Source: Lacticaseibacillus suibinensis (GTDB lineage Bacteria > Bacillota > Bacilli > Lactobacillales > Lactobacillaceae). From it: 64,000 bases of DNA. Below, in pieces: positions 17,250 through 25,627 of this stretch; the first letter of the stretch is position 1; every line of letters starts with the position of its first letter. The notes under the pieces were generated by a model. That model worked only from the letters and a program-made list of their open reading frames with translations. It had not been told where the DNA came from and ran no database searches. Position numbers and translations under genes: made by a program. Where the stretch lies: assembly GCF_003946175.1 (NCBI RefSeq), contig NZ_RHOK01000010.1, positions 38,631 to 102,630 on the forward strand, given 5' to 3'.

Positions 17250-17942
17250 TTACTGGCGGGTGAGGTCTGGCTGCGCTGGCAGCTGCCAATTGATTGGGGG
17301 CTCACCCATTTGCGTCAGTAGCGCATTGGTTTTAGAAAACGGCTTGCTGCCAAAAAAGCCGCGATAAGCCGACAAGGGACTGGGATGCGGCGAGGTGATA
17401 ATGGCATTTTTGCTCTGGTCAATCAAGCTGGTTTTAGCTCGCGCCGAGCTGCCCCACAGGATGAACACCACCCGGCCGCGATCTGACAGCGCCGCAATGG
17501 CCGCGTCCGTCAGCTCCTCCCAGCCTTGGCCGCGGTGCGAATTCGCCTGCCCGGCACGGACGGTCAGCACCGCGTTTAGGAGCAAGACCCCTTGCTGCGC
17601 CCAACTTTTCAGATAGCCATGCGTCACTGGCGGATAACCGAGGTCGCTTTGCAGCTCTTTGTAGATATTTTGCAGTGACGGCGGCAAGGCGATGCCTGGC
17701 GCCACGGCAAAACTCGCTCCAACCGCCTGGTTAGGCCCATGGTACGGATCCTGACCCAAGATCACCACCTTGACGGCTTCAAATGGGGTCCACTCAAAGG
17801 CCTGAAAAATGTGATGCATCTCGGGATAGATGGTTTGCGTTTGATATTCCTGCTTAAGAAATTGGTGCAGCCGCGCATAGGTGGGACCTTCAAATACCGG
17901 TGCGAGCACGGTCTGCCAATCATTATGAATCAGTGTTTTCAT
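17250..17942 (-). CDS. ung: Uracil-DNA glycosylase
   Basis: Removes uracil from DNA; 230 residues. The water-activating loop [14 protein letters not shown] (~64-77) and the DNA-intercalation loop [13 protein letters not shown] (~189-201) are intact. The start is the ATG at 17942 with GGAGG 7 bases upstream; a longer frame to 18113 crosses the divergent HAD gene's promoter region and is rejected. 86 bases precede pta. Confidence 0.96.
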   Translation of the reverse strand: MKTLIHNDWQTVLAPVFEGPTYARLHQFLKQEYQTQTIYPEMHHIFQAFEWTPFEAVKVVILGQDPYHGPNQAVGASFAVAPGIALPPSLQNIYKELQSDLGYPPVTHGYLKSWAQQGVLLLNAVLTVRAGQANSHRGQGWEELTDAAIAALSDRGRVVFILWGSSARAKTSLIDQSKNAIITSPHPSPLSAYRGFFGSKPFSKTNALLTQMGEPPINWQLPAQPDLTRQ

Positions 17943-18030
17943 AGGCAACCTCCGCCTTCTAGTGTACTCAAAGGCCCCAGCCTTTGCATCCGCTTTTATG
18001 CTAAAATTGAGCTCGAATGGAGGTTTTTGC

Positions 18031-18936
18031 ATGATCAAACTGATTGCGTCCGATATGGACGGCACCTTGCTCAACGATAAGATTGAAGTGTCCGCCAAAA
18101 ACGCCGCGGCCATTCGCCAAGCTCAAGCCGCCGGGATCGAGTTCATTGTCGCTACGGGCCGCAACCTGCCCCAAGCGCAAGTCGAGCTGCTCGCTCATGA
18201 CCTGCACCCAGCTTATATCACGATTAATGGCGCGCTGGTTTACGATGAAGCCGAAACGATTACCGTTCAAGTGCCGCTCACCAACGCCAAACTGCAAGCC
18301 TTGTTTGAGGTGCTTGATGCCAGCGGCCTCTACTACGAACTGGAAGCCGCTGATGGCGTCATCTCCAATGCCAAAGCCGGGCGTATTGCCAATTTGATGG
18401 CGATGTACCGTGGCCAAGATGCCACGATGAATGTCGCCACGGCGCGGCAGAAAGCCGAAGCTCGCACCCAGCAAATCAAAACCACTTACGTCACTGACTA
18501 TCGTGAAGTCTTCACGAACCCGGCGCTGGAAGCCTATAAGGTGATTGTGTTCTCCGACGATGAGCAAGCCGGCTTAGCCCCGGTCAAAGCCCGCGTCGAA
18601 GCGCTAGGCGGTTTGGTCGTCACTTCCAGCGGCGCGCGCAATATTGAAATCAATGATCTCAAGGCGCAGAAAGGCCCGGCGCTCGCCGCTTATGCCGAAA
18701 AGCGCGGCTACACCATGGATGAGGTCATGGCCATCGGCGACAATCTCAATGATGAGTCCATGATCAGGCAAGCCAAATACAGCGTCGCGATGGGGAACGC
18801 CATCCCGTTGATTAAAGAACTGGCATGGCACACGACCCTGACCAACCGCGAAGACGGCGTGGCCAAGGCCATTCAACGCGCCATTGCTCTCAACCAAGCG
18901 GAAAGCCAAGGTGAGCGCAGTGATTTACTACATTGA
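18031..18936 (+). CDS. Cof-type HAD-IIB phosphatase
   Basis: Cytoplasmic phosphatase of sugar phosphates or related metabolites, 301 residues. HAD motif I is ASDMDGTLL (8-14), motif II VATGR, the cap domain spans ~85-200, and motifs III/IV are in KGPALAAYA and [13 protein letters not shown]. The ATG at 18031 follows GGAGG by 7 bases. Divergent from ung. Its end overlaps the next gene by 17 bases, so the pair is translationally coupled. Substrate unknown. Confidence 0.88.
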   Translation: MIKLIASDMDGTLLNDKIEVSAKNAAAIRQAQAAGIEFIVATGRNLPQAQVELLAHDLHPAYITINGALVYDEAETITVQVPLTNAKLQALFEVLDASGLYYELEAADGVISNAKAGRIANLMAMYRGQDATMNVATARQKAEARTQQIKTTYVTDYREVFTNPALEAYKVIVFSDDEQAGLAPVKARVEALGGLVVTSSGARNIEINDLKAQKGPALAAYAEKRGYTMDEVMAIGDNLNDESMIRQAKYSVAMGNAIPLIKELAWHTTLTNREDGVAKAIQRAIALNQAESQGERSDLLH

Positions 18937-19432
18937 TGCACAATCGCTCCATGATACCGGCGTGACGGTGGTCAAAGACCACCACAATCAGCCGGCTTAC
19001 ATTCTTAATGGGAAGCACGGCCTCGCTAATGACCGCATCAACTTGCACACGATCGCCGGTCAGGAACTTGGCGACATTCGCCAGCGCACGGTGGGCATGT
19101 CGCCGCGTTATGATTTGACCCTGAATGGCCAAAAAGCCGGCAGCGTCAAAAAGCTGTTCGGCGTCTGGCATGAGTTTGTCTTTGTGTCTGATTTGAACTG
19201 GCTAATCTTTGGTAATCTGCTGGCCAATGAATATCATATTTACCACGGTGTCAAAACCGTTACCACCATTGCGGCAGTCGGCGCCGCCACCAGCCGCACG
19301 TTCCAAATCGATATTTTGGATCCGCGCAACGTCGCGGCCGGCTTACTAGTAGCGGCCATCTTGGACCGTTGGCGCTTCGTCCACCAAACGAATCCGCTTA
19401 GCCGCCGCAATCCTGCGTATGGGCTAGGATAG
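18920..19432 (+). CDS. LURP-one-like (YxjI family) protein
   Basis: About 170 residues. The pattern DHHNQPAYILNGKHGLANDRI... then GQELGDIRQRTVGMSPRYDLTLNGQKAGSVKK matches the tubby-like LURP-one fold found in small bacterial proteins of unknown role. No signal peptide. The start is uncertain: GTG at 18920 has AGGTGAG 4 bases upstream; GTG at 18911 is possible. It overlaps the HAD phosphatase gene, suggesting co-expression. Followed by a long hairpin repeat. Confidence 0.62.
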   Translation: MIYYIDAQSLHDTGVTVVKDHHNQPAYILNGKHGLANDRINLHTIAGQELGDIRQRTVGMSPRYDLTLNGQKAGSVKKLFGVWHEFVFVSDLNWLIFGNLLANEYHIYHGVKTVTTIAAVGAATSRTFQIDILDPRNVAAGLLVAAILDRWRFVHQTNPLSRRNPAYGLG

Positions 19433-19446
19433 TCAAAGGCTGAGAC

Positions 19447-19546
19447 AAAATGCGGTTTTAGCCCAGAGTATAAGCCGAACGGCCTGTAAAACCTGTACTT
19501 AGGTTTTGCAGGCCGTTTGGCTTATACGGCTAGGGCGTCGCATTTT
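19447..19546 (+). repeat. Long imperfect hairpin repeat, GGCTGAGACAAAA type
   Basis: A 26-bp stem (19468-19493 with 19502-19527) and an outer AAAATGCG / CGCATTTT stem enclose the whole element. The only two differences in the 26-bp arms are G-T and T-G oppositions on the plus strand, which would pair in plus-strand RNA but mismatch in the complement. It begins just after GGCTGAGACAAAA (from 19438), a motif I associate with small repeats in Gram-positive genomes. It follows the HAD/LURP-one unit and could act as its 3' structure. Confidence 0.65.
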
Positions 19547-19618
19547 GGCTCGTACTGTTCCGGAATCGTCGTGCGTCCACCCTCAGCTCAAATTATGGCT
19601 CAATCATTTTATGTTTAA

Positions 19619-20224
19619 TCAAATGGCTTTGGTCATATGGTTGTAGCGATGCGAGCCAATCATCAGCTCACGGGTTTTCTTGAAGCCTTGCCGGCGGTAC
19701 AGTTGCTCCGCGCGCGGATTCGTTTGGTCCACATTCAGCGACAGCAGCTTTTCGCCGCGGGCTTTCACAATCGGCTCAATGCCGGTTAACAGTGCAGTAC
19801 CCACGCCATGATCTTGGGCACTTTCGGCCACCGCCAAGGTATCGATGTACCATTCGCCAGGGTCGGTTTCGACGTCTGGGAACAGTTCATGGTCGACGGG
19901 CAAGCCGACACTGGGCAAAAGCGGCTTGAACGCGTCATCGATGGTGGCTTCTTGCGCATGGGAATAACCCACTAAAATGCCATCGATGCCATTTGGGCCT
20001 TCATGGACAATGGTTTGGGGATAACCGTAGCGATAATCCGGCAGCAAGAAAGCTTGCTCGAACACCCGATACAAATCGGGCTTGGCCATTTTCATCAACT
20101 GCGGGACTTCCATTTCTTCGAACACTAAGTCGATCAATGGCACGACTTGAGCGGCATCTTCAGGGTGACTTTGACGAATCATAATCTGTTGCGGTCTCAG
20201 CCCGCCAAAACGGTGCGACCGCAA
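19619..20224 (-). CDS. GNAT family N-acetyltransferase
   Basis: About 201 residues with the GCN5 fold; acetyl-CoA pyrophosphate loop in DTLAVAESAQDHGVGTALL (~125-143) and a C-terminal NPRAEQLYRRQGF segment. Acceptor substrate cannot be inferred. The start chosen is TTG at 20224 with AGGAGG 6 bases upstream; an internal ATG at 20182 lacks a ribosome site but begins at the domain edge (MIRQSHPEDA). Single gene, no clear partner. Confidence 0.8.
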   Translation of the reverse strand: MRSHRFGGLRPQQIMIRQSHPEDAAQVVPLIDLVFEEMEVPQLMKMAKPDLYRVFEQAFLLPDYRYGYPQTIVHEGPNGIDGILVGYSHAQEATIDDAFKPLLPSVGLPVDHELFPDVETDPGEWYIDTLAVAESAQDHGVGTALLTGIEPIVKARGEKLLSLNVDQTNPRAEQLYRRQGFKKTRELMIGSHRYNHMTKAI

Positions 20225-20706
20225 CTTTTCCCTCCTCAGGCGCCGCTTCGGTTCGGGTAACATCTAGTATATCAAAGTTTCAGGTCAAACCCTATTCCAG
20301 GCCGAAAGAAAAACTATCTTTTAGTACCCGCTGTTTCGCGGCTCGTCTGAGAATAGAACATGATTTTATTCTTAGTTCCTGCTTTTTCTCTTAATGGCAA
20401 GTATAAGTAAATGCCACCATTATTTGTTCACACCCATTAGCTCCGCGGTTGGCGCGCGCTACAAAAACGTCACACATTTGTAATGAAGAAACCGACAATG
20501 GTTTGAGTATGTTGCAAGACCGGTAGAGACTGTTCAAGGATAAAAGCGATAAGAAGCGCCTTAACCAGCAATATGGCCCATATTTTGGGAGTGGAATCTG
20601 CGCCACTACTGCATCTTGTGGGATTTTGGCATTTTTGCTAACATTAGCACTGACGACACTTCTCGGTAACCAGTGTCGCCAGAATACAGTTGAAGGAGCG
20701 TTAAGG
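20225..20706 (+). promoter_or_regulatory. Intergenic/leader region of the ugp-type ABC operon
   Basis: 482 bases without a supported gene. It is AT-richer than its surroundings. A 7-bp inverted repeat CGACACT / AGTGTCG lies at 20654-20678, about 30 bases before the first start codon. No convincing promoter, cre box or Pho box could be fixed by eye. Short open frames on both strands have no ribosome sites. Confidence 0.35.
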
Positions 20707-21768
20707 GTGAAAGTAACGTTTAAGGACGTCACTTTGTCCTACGATGGGAAAAAAGATACGCTGAAGAATCTGAATTTTACGATTCCAGATGGCGCCCTAG
20801 TTTCTCTCTTGGGGCCAAGCGGCGGGGGCAAAACAACAACGCTGAATTTGATTTCAGGGTTGCTTCCTGCCACGAGTGGTCACATCTATTTTGGGGATGA
20901 AGATGTCACCAAGAAAGATGCGCTCGCGCGCAAAGTTGGCATGGTATTTCAGAACTACTCACTTTATCCACACCTGACCGTGCGTGATAACATCGCCTTT
21001 CCGCTGAAAATGCAAAAGGTGAGCAAAGCCGAACGCTACAAGCGGGCCGAAGAACTAGCCAAACTGGTTCACGTCGACGATCAGCTCGACAAAAAACCAG
21101 CGGGGCTCTCTGGTGGTCAGCAGCAGCGGGTCGCGATTGCGCGCGCCTTGGCGAAATCGCCGTCCCTGCTCTTGCTGGACGAGCCTCTGTCCAACTTGGA
21201 CGCCCGGCTGCGCATTGAGATGCGGCAAGAAATTCGCCGGATTCAGCAAGAAACTGGCGTGACGACCATTTTCGTCACGCATGACCAAGATGAGGCCTTA
21301 CACATTTCAGACCACATCATGGTGCTCAGTTTCGGCTCGATTCAGCAATTCTCCACCCCGGCGGAGCTTTACGAGCGGCCAAGCAATCTGTTTGTCGCGA
21401 AGTTCATCGGCGAGCCTGTGATCAATTCAGTGCCCGCTGATGTCTTGCGGGCAGATTTGGTTGAGTCAGTGCCAGCCAGCGTGCTGGCGCAGGCGCACAC
21501 CGTTGGCATTCGCAGCGAGGCCATTGTGCCGTTTGACAATGGCCAAGGCATGGTTGCGAAGATTCATGCCACCTTGCAGCAATCACAGAAGTACGGCCGC
21601 GAGTCCACCGCCTACCTCACCTACAATGGTCAGCAACTTTTGTCGACCGAGTTGGCGGGGCTGCCGGCATCACAAACGGAGGGTGACTTCTTCCTGACAA
21701 AAGCTGGCTTCTTCCTCTTTAATGAGCAAGGCGCCTTGATCTTTGGCGGTGAAGCCCATGATAAATGA
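20707..21768 (+). CDS. ugpC: Carbohydrate/glycerol-phosphate ABC transporter ATPase (UgpC/MsmK type)
   Basis: 353-residue CUT1-type ATPase. Walker A GPSGGGKTTT (~37-46), signature [14 protein letters not shown], Walker [13 protein letters not shown], and a C-terminal TOBE region (~235-350). GTG start at 20707 with AAGGAG 8 bases upstream; an upstream in-frame extension to 20626 has no support. First of four genes with two permeases and a binding lipoprotein, so a dedicated ATPase rather than a shared one. The symbol is by operon similarity; substrate not proven. Confidence 0.82.
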   Translation: MKVTFKDVTLSYDGKKDTLKNLNFTIPDGALVSLLGPSGGGKTTTLNLISGLLPATSGHIYFGDEDVTKKDALARKVGMVFQNYSLYPHLTVRDNIAFPLKMQKVSKAERYKRAEELAKLVHVDDQLDKKPAGLSGGQQQRVAIARALAKSPSLLLLDEPLSNLDARLRIEMRQEIRRIQQETGVTTIFVTHDQDEALHISDHIMVLSFGSIQQFSTPAELYERPSNLFVAKFIGEPVINSVPADVLRADLVESVPASVLAQAHTVGIRSEAIVPFDNGQGMVAKIHATLQQSQKYGRESTAYLTYNGQQLLSTELAGLPASQTEGDFFLTKAGFFLFNEQGALIFGGEAHDK

Positions 21769-22651
21769 GAAACCCACCCTTAAGTCTTCACTGAAGGCTT
21801 ACCTGTACCTGCTGCCGATGCTGGTGATTTCGCTGACGTTCAATATTTGGCCGATCATCTCATCATTTCTGATGAGCTTGTACACCAAATACAACTTCTA
21901 CACCGACAAAGTCGACGCCATGGGGTTCGACAACTTTGTCTACCTTTGGAATGATCCAGACTTTCACCTGGCCGTGCGCAACACGTTGGTCTTTGTGGCT
22001 GGCGTGGTGCCTGTCACCGTGATTTTGTCGCTGATCATCGCGCTGCTCCTCAACCAGGTCAAATGGCTGTCTGGGTTCTTCCGCACGGTGTACTTCCTGC
22101 CGTTTGTGACATCAACGGTGGCGATTGCCATGGTGTGGAACTGGATTTACCATTCTGACTACGGGCTGATGAATTACTTCATGGGCCTGGTGGGGCTGCA
22201 TCCGATTAATTGGTTGACGGACCCACATTGGTCACTGCTCGCCTTGATCATTATGTCCATTTGGAAAAACCTGGGTTTCAATATCATTTTGTTCCTCGTG
22301 GGGCTGAACAACATTGACAAAGGCTACTACCAAGCCGCCGAAATCGATGGCGCTAATGCCTGGCAACGGTTCTGGAATGTGACGATTCCCATGATTTCTC
22401 CGATCACCTTCTTGGTGTCAGTCAATGGCGTCATTGGCTCGTTCAAAGTGTTCGACCAGATTTTTGCCTTGTTCCAAGGCCAGCCTGGCCCGGCAAACGC
22501 GGATTTGACCATCGTGTATTACTTGTATCAAAAGTTCTACACGGAATACAAATACCCCATTGCCGCCGCCAGCGGTGTGATCTTGTTCTTCTTGATCTTA
22601 CTGGTCACGTTGGTGCAGCTGTGGTACTCGCGCAAGCACGTGCACTATTAG
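21758..22651 (+). CDS. ugpA: ABC transporter permease, UgpA type
   Basis: 297-residue CUT1 permease with six helices; EAA loop AAEIDGANAWQRFWNVTIP (~185-203). Overlaps the ATPase end by 11 bases, indicating coupling. The ATG at 21758 is preceded by GGCGGTGAAG. Pairs with the UgpE-type permease 10 bases downstream. Confidence 0.82.
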   Translation: MINEKPTLKSSLKAYLYLLPMLVISLTFNIWPIISSFLMSLYTKYNFYTDKVDAMGFDNFVYLWNDPDFHLAVRNTLVFVAGVVPVTVILSLIIALLLNQVKWLSGFFRTVYFLPFVTSTVAIAMVWNWIYHSDYGLMNYFMGLVGLHPINWLTDPHWSLLALIIMSIWKNLGFNIILFLVGLNNIDKGYYQAAEIDGANAWQRFWNVTIPMISPITFLVSVNGVIGSFKVFDQIFALFQGQPGPANADLTIVYYLYQKFYTEYKYPIAAASGVILFFLILLVTLVQLWYSRKHVHY

Positions 22652-22660
22652 GAGGCAACC

Positions 22661-23482
22661 ATGGCAAAAAAAATCAGTCGGATATTGTTGTATGTGATTG
22701 TGACGTTAGGTGCAATCACGATGCTGATTCCATTTTTGTGGATGGTGTCAACATCCCTTAAAACCAGTCCGGAAACCATCAAGATTCCCCCGGTTTGGAT
22801 CCCGAAAGTCTTGCAGTGGCATAACTATGTCGAGGCCTTTAACGCCGCGCCATTCGCTCGCTACTTCATCAACAGTGTCATCGTCACGGTGGTCACCACC
22901 GTGGGCCAATTGTTCACCAGTATTCTGGCGGCTTTTGCCTTCTCACGGTTACACTTTTGGGGTAAAAACCTGCTCTTCATGTTGTTCTTAGGCACGATGA
23001 TGATCCCAGGCGAAATGCTGATCATCCCGAACTTCGTTACCTTGTCTAAGATTGGCTTGATCGATCACTACGGGGCCTTGATTGTGCCGTGGCTGGCCAG
23101 TTTCTTCACTGTCTTCACTTTGCGGCAGGCCTTTCAGTCCACGCCTGAGCAAATTTACTACGCCGCCAAAATGGACGGCGCCACGGACTGGAAATATTTG
23201 TGGACGGTGTTGGTGCCAATGAGTAAGTCCACCATCACTGCGGTTACCGTGTTATCCGTCATTGGGAGTTGGAATTCCTTCATGTGGCCGCTGATTGTCA
23301 CGAACAGCGAAAACATGCGCACCTTGCCGGTTGGGCTGCAAGCCTTCACCACTGATGCGGGGACCCAATACCAATTGCTGATGGCAGCATCAACTTTCGT
23401 CATCATCCCAATGGTGATTGTTTATATCTTCTTGCAAAAATACATTATTGCTGGCATATCCAAAGCTGGATTGAAAGGATGA
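22661..23482 (+). CDS. ugpE: ABC transporter permease, UgpE type
   Basis: 273-residue CUT1 permease with six helices. EAA loop is AAKMDGATDWKYLWTVLVP, and the C-terminus SKAGLKG is typical of UgpE/MalG-like proteins. AGGAGG lies 5 bases before the ATG. Confidence 0.83.
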   Translation: MAKKISRILLYVIVTLGAITMLIPFLWMVSTSLKTSPETIKIPPVWIPKVLQWHNYVEAFNAAPFARYFINSVIVTVVTTVGQLFTSILAAFAFSRLHFWGKNLLFMLFLGTMMIPGEMLIIPNFVTLSKIGLIDHYGALIVPWLASFFTVFTLRQAFQSTPEQIYYAAKMDGATDWKYLWTVLVPMSKSTITAVTVLSVIGSWNSFMWPLIVTNSENMRTLPVGLQAFTTDAGTQYQLLMAASTFVIIPMVIVYIFLQKYIIAGISKAGLKG

Positions 23483-23491
23483 GTTCAACTC

Positions 23492-24787
23492 ATGAAAAAG
23501 AGTGTTTGGGGTAAATCATTACTTGGGGCAGCTGCTGTTGTGCTGGGCCTAGGCCTGGCTGCATGCGGCAACTCCTCTTCTGATAAGAGTAGTGATAGTG
23601 GCAAAAAAGTGACCATTACTTTCTGGCACGGGATGAATGGCCCGTACCAAAAAGCCTTAAACGGCATTATCAGCGATTTCAACAAGTCCCAGGATAAGTA
23701 TGTGGTTAAAGGCACGGCGCAAGGCAACTACACTGCCCTGCAACAAAAGATCATGGCGGCAGCTAAGTCCAAGAAACTGCCAACAATTGCCCAGACAACC
23801 TACACCACCGTTCCTGACTATGTTTCCAACGGGTTCATCACCCCGCTGGATCCGTACATGCTCAAAGGCTCTGACAAGCTGAGCCAAAGCAGTTTGGACG
23901 ATATTTACCCAGCGTTCATCACCAGTTCCAAGTATGAAGGCAAGTACTACTCCATGCCATTTTCCAAGTCAACGCGGATTATGTACTACAACCCAACTTT
24001 GATGAAGAAGCTTGGCGTGGACATGCCAAAGAGCTGGGAAGACCTTGAAGCCCTCGGGCCAAAGTTGAAGGCTCAAGGCGTGATGGTTATGGGCTTTGAC
24101 TCCAGCTTTGATATGGAACTTGAAGGCTTGGCGCGCCAGGCCGGCAACCCATTTGTTTCCAAGGACCTGAAGGCTAACTTGGACTCCAAGAAGACCCTCA
24201 AAGTCACGAACATGATTTACAACATGATCCAAAACGGCGAAGCCAAGACCGCCGGCGAAGACTTCTACGGTGATAAGAGCTTCACTTCTGGTAAGACGCT
24301 GTTCTACTTCGGTTCTTCAGCTGGTATCTCTTCCATGAAGCAAAACGCACCTAAAGGCTTCACCTGGGGCACCGCACCGCTACCAACCTACAATGGCAAA
24401 AAAGCCACTGAATTGGCCGGCAACGACATTGTGATGTTCAAGTCTGCCTCAACCGACGAACAAAAAGGCGCTTGGGCCTTCATGAAGTACCTGACCTCGA
24501 AGAAAGAAACCATCAAGTGGGCTGAAGCGACCGGCTATGTGCCGCTGCGTAAGTCTGCCGTTAAGGATGCTTCCTTCCAGGCTTATCTGAAGAAGAACCC
24601 AACCTCCAAGGCTGCGGTTGACTCCCTGAGCTTTGGTTTCCAGTCCACGGCGTTCAAAGGCTTTACTGAATACCGTAACGATCTGCTCGATGCTGTTGAC
24701 AACATGACGACCAAGGGCACCAAGCCTGAAACCGCCATGGCAGACCTGCAAAAGAAGACAGAAGTCATCTTAAAGGATGCCAAATAA
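23492..24787 (+). CDS. ugpB: ABC transporter substrate-binding lipoprotein, UgpB type
   Basis: 431-residue extracellular binding protein. Signal peptide with lipobox LAAC (Cys ~25) followed by a serine/aspartate-rich linker. The mature part starts ITFWHGMNGPYQKAL and has PTIAQTTYTTVPDYV, patterns seen in proteins annotated as sn-glycerol-3-phosphate binding. Oligosaccharide or glycerophosphodiester uptake is also possible. Last gene of the four-gene operon; ten bases separate it from ugpE. Confidence 0.82.
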   Translation: MKKSVWGKSLLGAAAVVLGLGLAACGNSSSDKSSDSGKKVTITFWHGMNGPYQKALNGIISDFNKSQDKYVVKGTAQGNYTALQQKIMAAAKSKKLPTIAQTTYTTVPDYVSNGFITPLDPYMLKGSDKLSQSSLDDIYPAFITSSKYEGKYYSMPFSKSTRIMYYNPTLMKKLGVDMPKSWEDLEALGPKLKAQGVMVMGFDSSFDMELEGLARQAGNPFVSKDLKANLDSKKTLKVTNMIYNMIQNGEAKTAGEDFYGDKSFTSGKTLFYFGSSAGISSMKQNAPKGFTWGTAPLPTYNGKKATELAGNDIVMFKSASTDEQKGAWAFMKYLTSKKETIKWAEATGYVPLRKSAVKDASFQAYLKKNPTSKAAVDSLSFGFQSTAFKGFTEYRNDLLDAVDNMTTKGTKPETAMADLQKKTEVILKDAK

Positions 24788-24803
24788 GCAATTTGTATTT
24801 TTG

Positions 24804-24831
24804 AACCGTCGCCTCGCGCGACGGTTTTTTG
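24804..24831 (+). terminator. Terminator of the ugp-type ABC operon
   Basis: Stem AACCGTCG / CGACGGTT followed by a T-run, 16 bases after the lipoprotein stop. Confidence 0.88.
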
Positions 24832-24898
24832 TTGCCTGTCGTTTCGCGTTTTGGCTTAGTCAGTTAAAATAAAGACAAATCAAACGGAGGTGGCGCCC

Positions 24899-25240
24899 AT
24901 GCGTAAACCCATTCAGGAAATGCCATTCAACCAAATCTACCCGCTGTACGTCAGCAAAGTGACGCGCAAAGGCCGCACACAAGCCGAGCTTGACGCTGTG
25001 CTCACCTGGCTCACCGGTTACCCTGCAGCGCAGCTGGCGACCAGCACGCTCCCCTTAAGCGACTTTTTCGCCCAAGCCACTATGGCAAAGACTGCCAACC
25101 AAATCACCGGCGTCATTTGCGGCGTGCGGGTGGAAACCATTGAAGACCCCCTGCTACAGAAAATTCGGCAGATGGACAAAGTCGTTGATGAACTCGCCAA
25201 AGGCAAAGCCGTGGTAAAAATCGAACGAAAAAACTTGTAA
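24899..25240 (+). CDS. DUF2200 family protein
   Basis: 113 residues matching the DUF2200 family (function unknown): MPFNQIYPLYVSKVTRKGRT followed by LTWLTGY. The second half is helical (KIRQMDKVVDELAKGK). The ATG at 24899 has GGAGG 8 bases upstream; a GTG at 24890 sits inside that ribosome site. Stand-alone gene between a terminator and a family-2 repeat. Confidence 0.75.
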   Translation: MRKPIQEMPFNQIYPLYVSKVTRKGRTQAELDAVLTWLTGYPAAQLATSTLPLSDFFAQATMAKTANQITGVICGVRVETIEDPLLQKIRQMDKVVDELAKGKAVVKIERKNL

Positions 25241-25379
25241 GGCTCTGGACATTTAAACATCATCTAGTCACTTATGCATGATGAACCGCTTTGGAGAAAC
25301 AGTCATACAACGTAACCTCTCTGCTGCAGCGTTGGCGATCAAACATGTTTGCTCTGCATATGAGGCCGAATGCTATGTA
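25241..25379. other. Spacer between the DUF2200 gene and a family-2 element
   Basis: No gene, RNA or clear terminator seen. A short open frame beginning at 25278 runs into the structured element and has no ribosome site. Confidence 0.4.
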
Positions 25380-25533
25380 GGGCAGGCCAACCGAAGCAGG
25401 CAGGGGCTCAGTGGGGAAATTGTGCTTAGCCAATGTGTTGGCTTAGCACAACCCGCGACTTTGAGACTCGGGCTTCGAGGTTAAAAGCGCTGGCCACCAC
25501 GATCCAGCCCGCGCCTGCGGAGGTTGGCCTGAC
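25380..25533. repeat. Family-2 structured element, copy 3 (plus orientation)
   Basis: Outer arms pair as CAGGCCAACC (25383-25392) with GGTTGGCCTG (25522-25531) and GCAGGC (25396-25401) with GCCTGC (25513-25518). The core shares GGGCTCAGTGG, CGACTTTGAGACTCG and GGCCACCACG with copies 1 and 2. Hairpin TTGTGCT-TA-GCCAA pairs with TTGGC-TT-AGCACAA: relative to copy 2 the T-A pair has become G-C. Beyond the element lies TGTAGTTGCGCTCCG (25547-25561), a border block of family 1. Confidence 0.78.
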
Positions 25534-25627
25534 GGGCCGCGATAGTGTAGTTGCGCTCCGAGCGGCCTGATGACTTTTCCCGTTTTCAGGCGTACAATAA
25601 TGGACTACGCTAATTTAGGAGGCTAAT

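Noticed and set aside
20391..20732. 113-codon minus-strand frame in the ugp leader
   Set aside because: No ribosome site, overlaps the start of ugpC, and the translated sequence has no coherent pattern.
25278..25484. 68-codon open frame before the RNase J-like gene
   Set aside because: Runs through a family-2 structured element and has no ribosome site.
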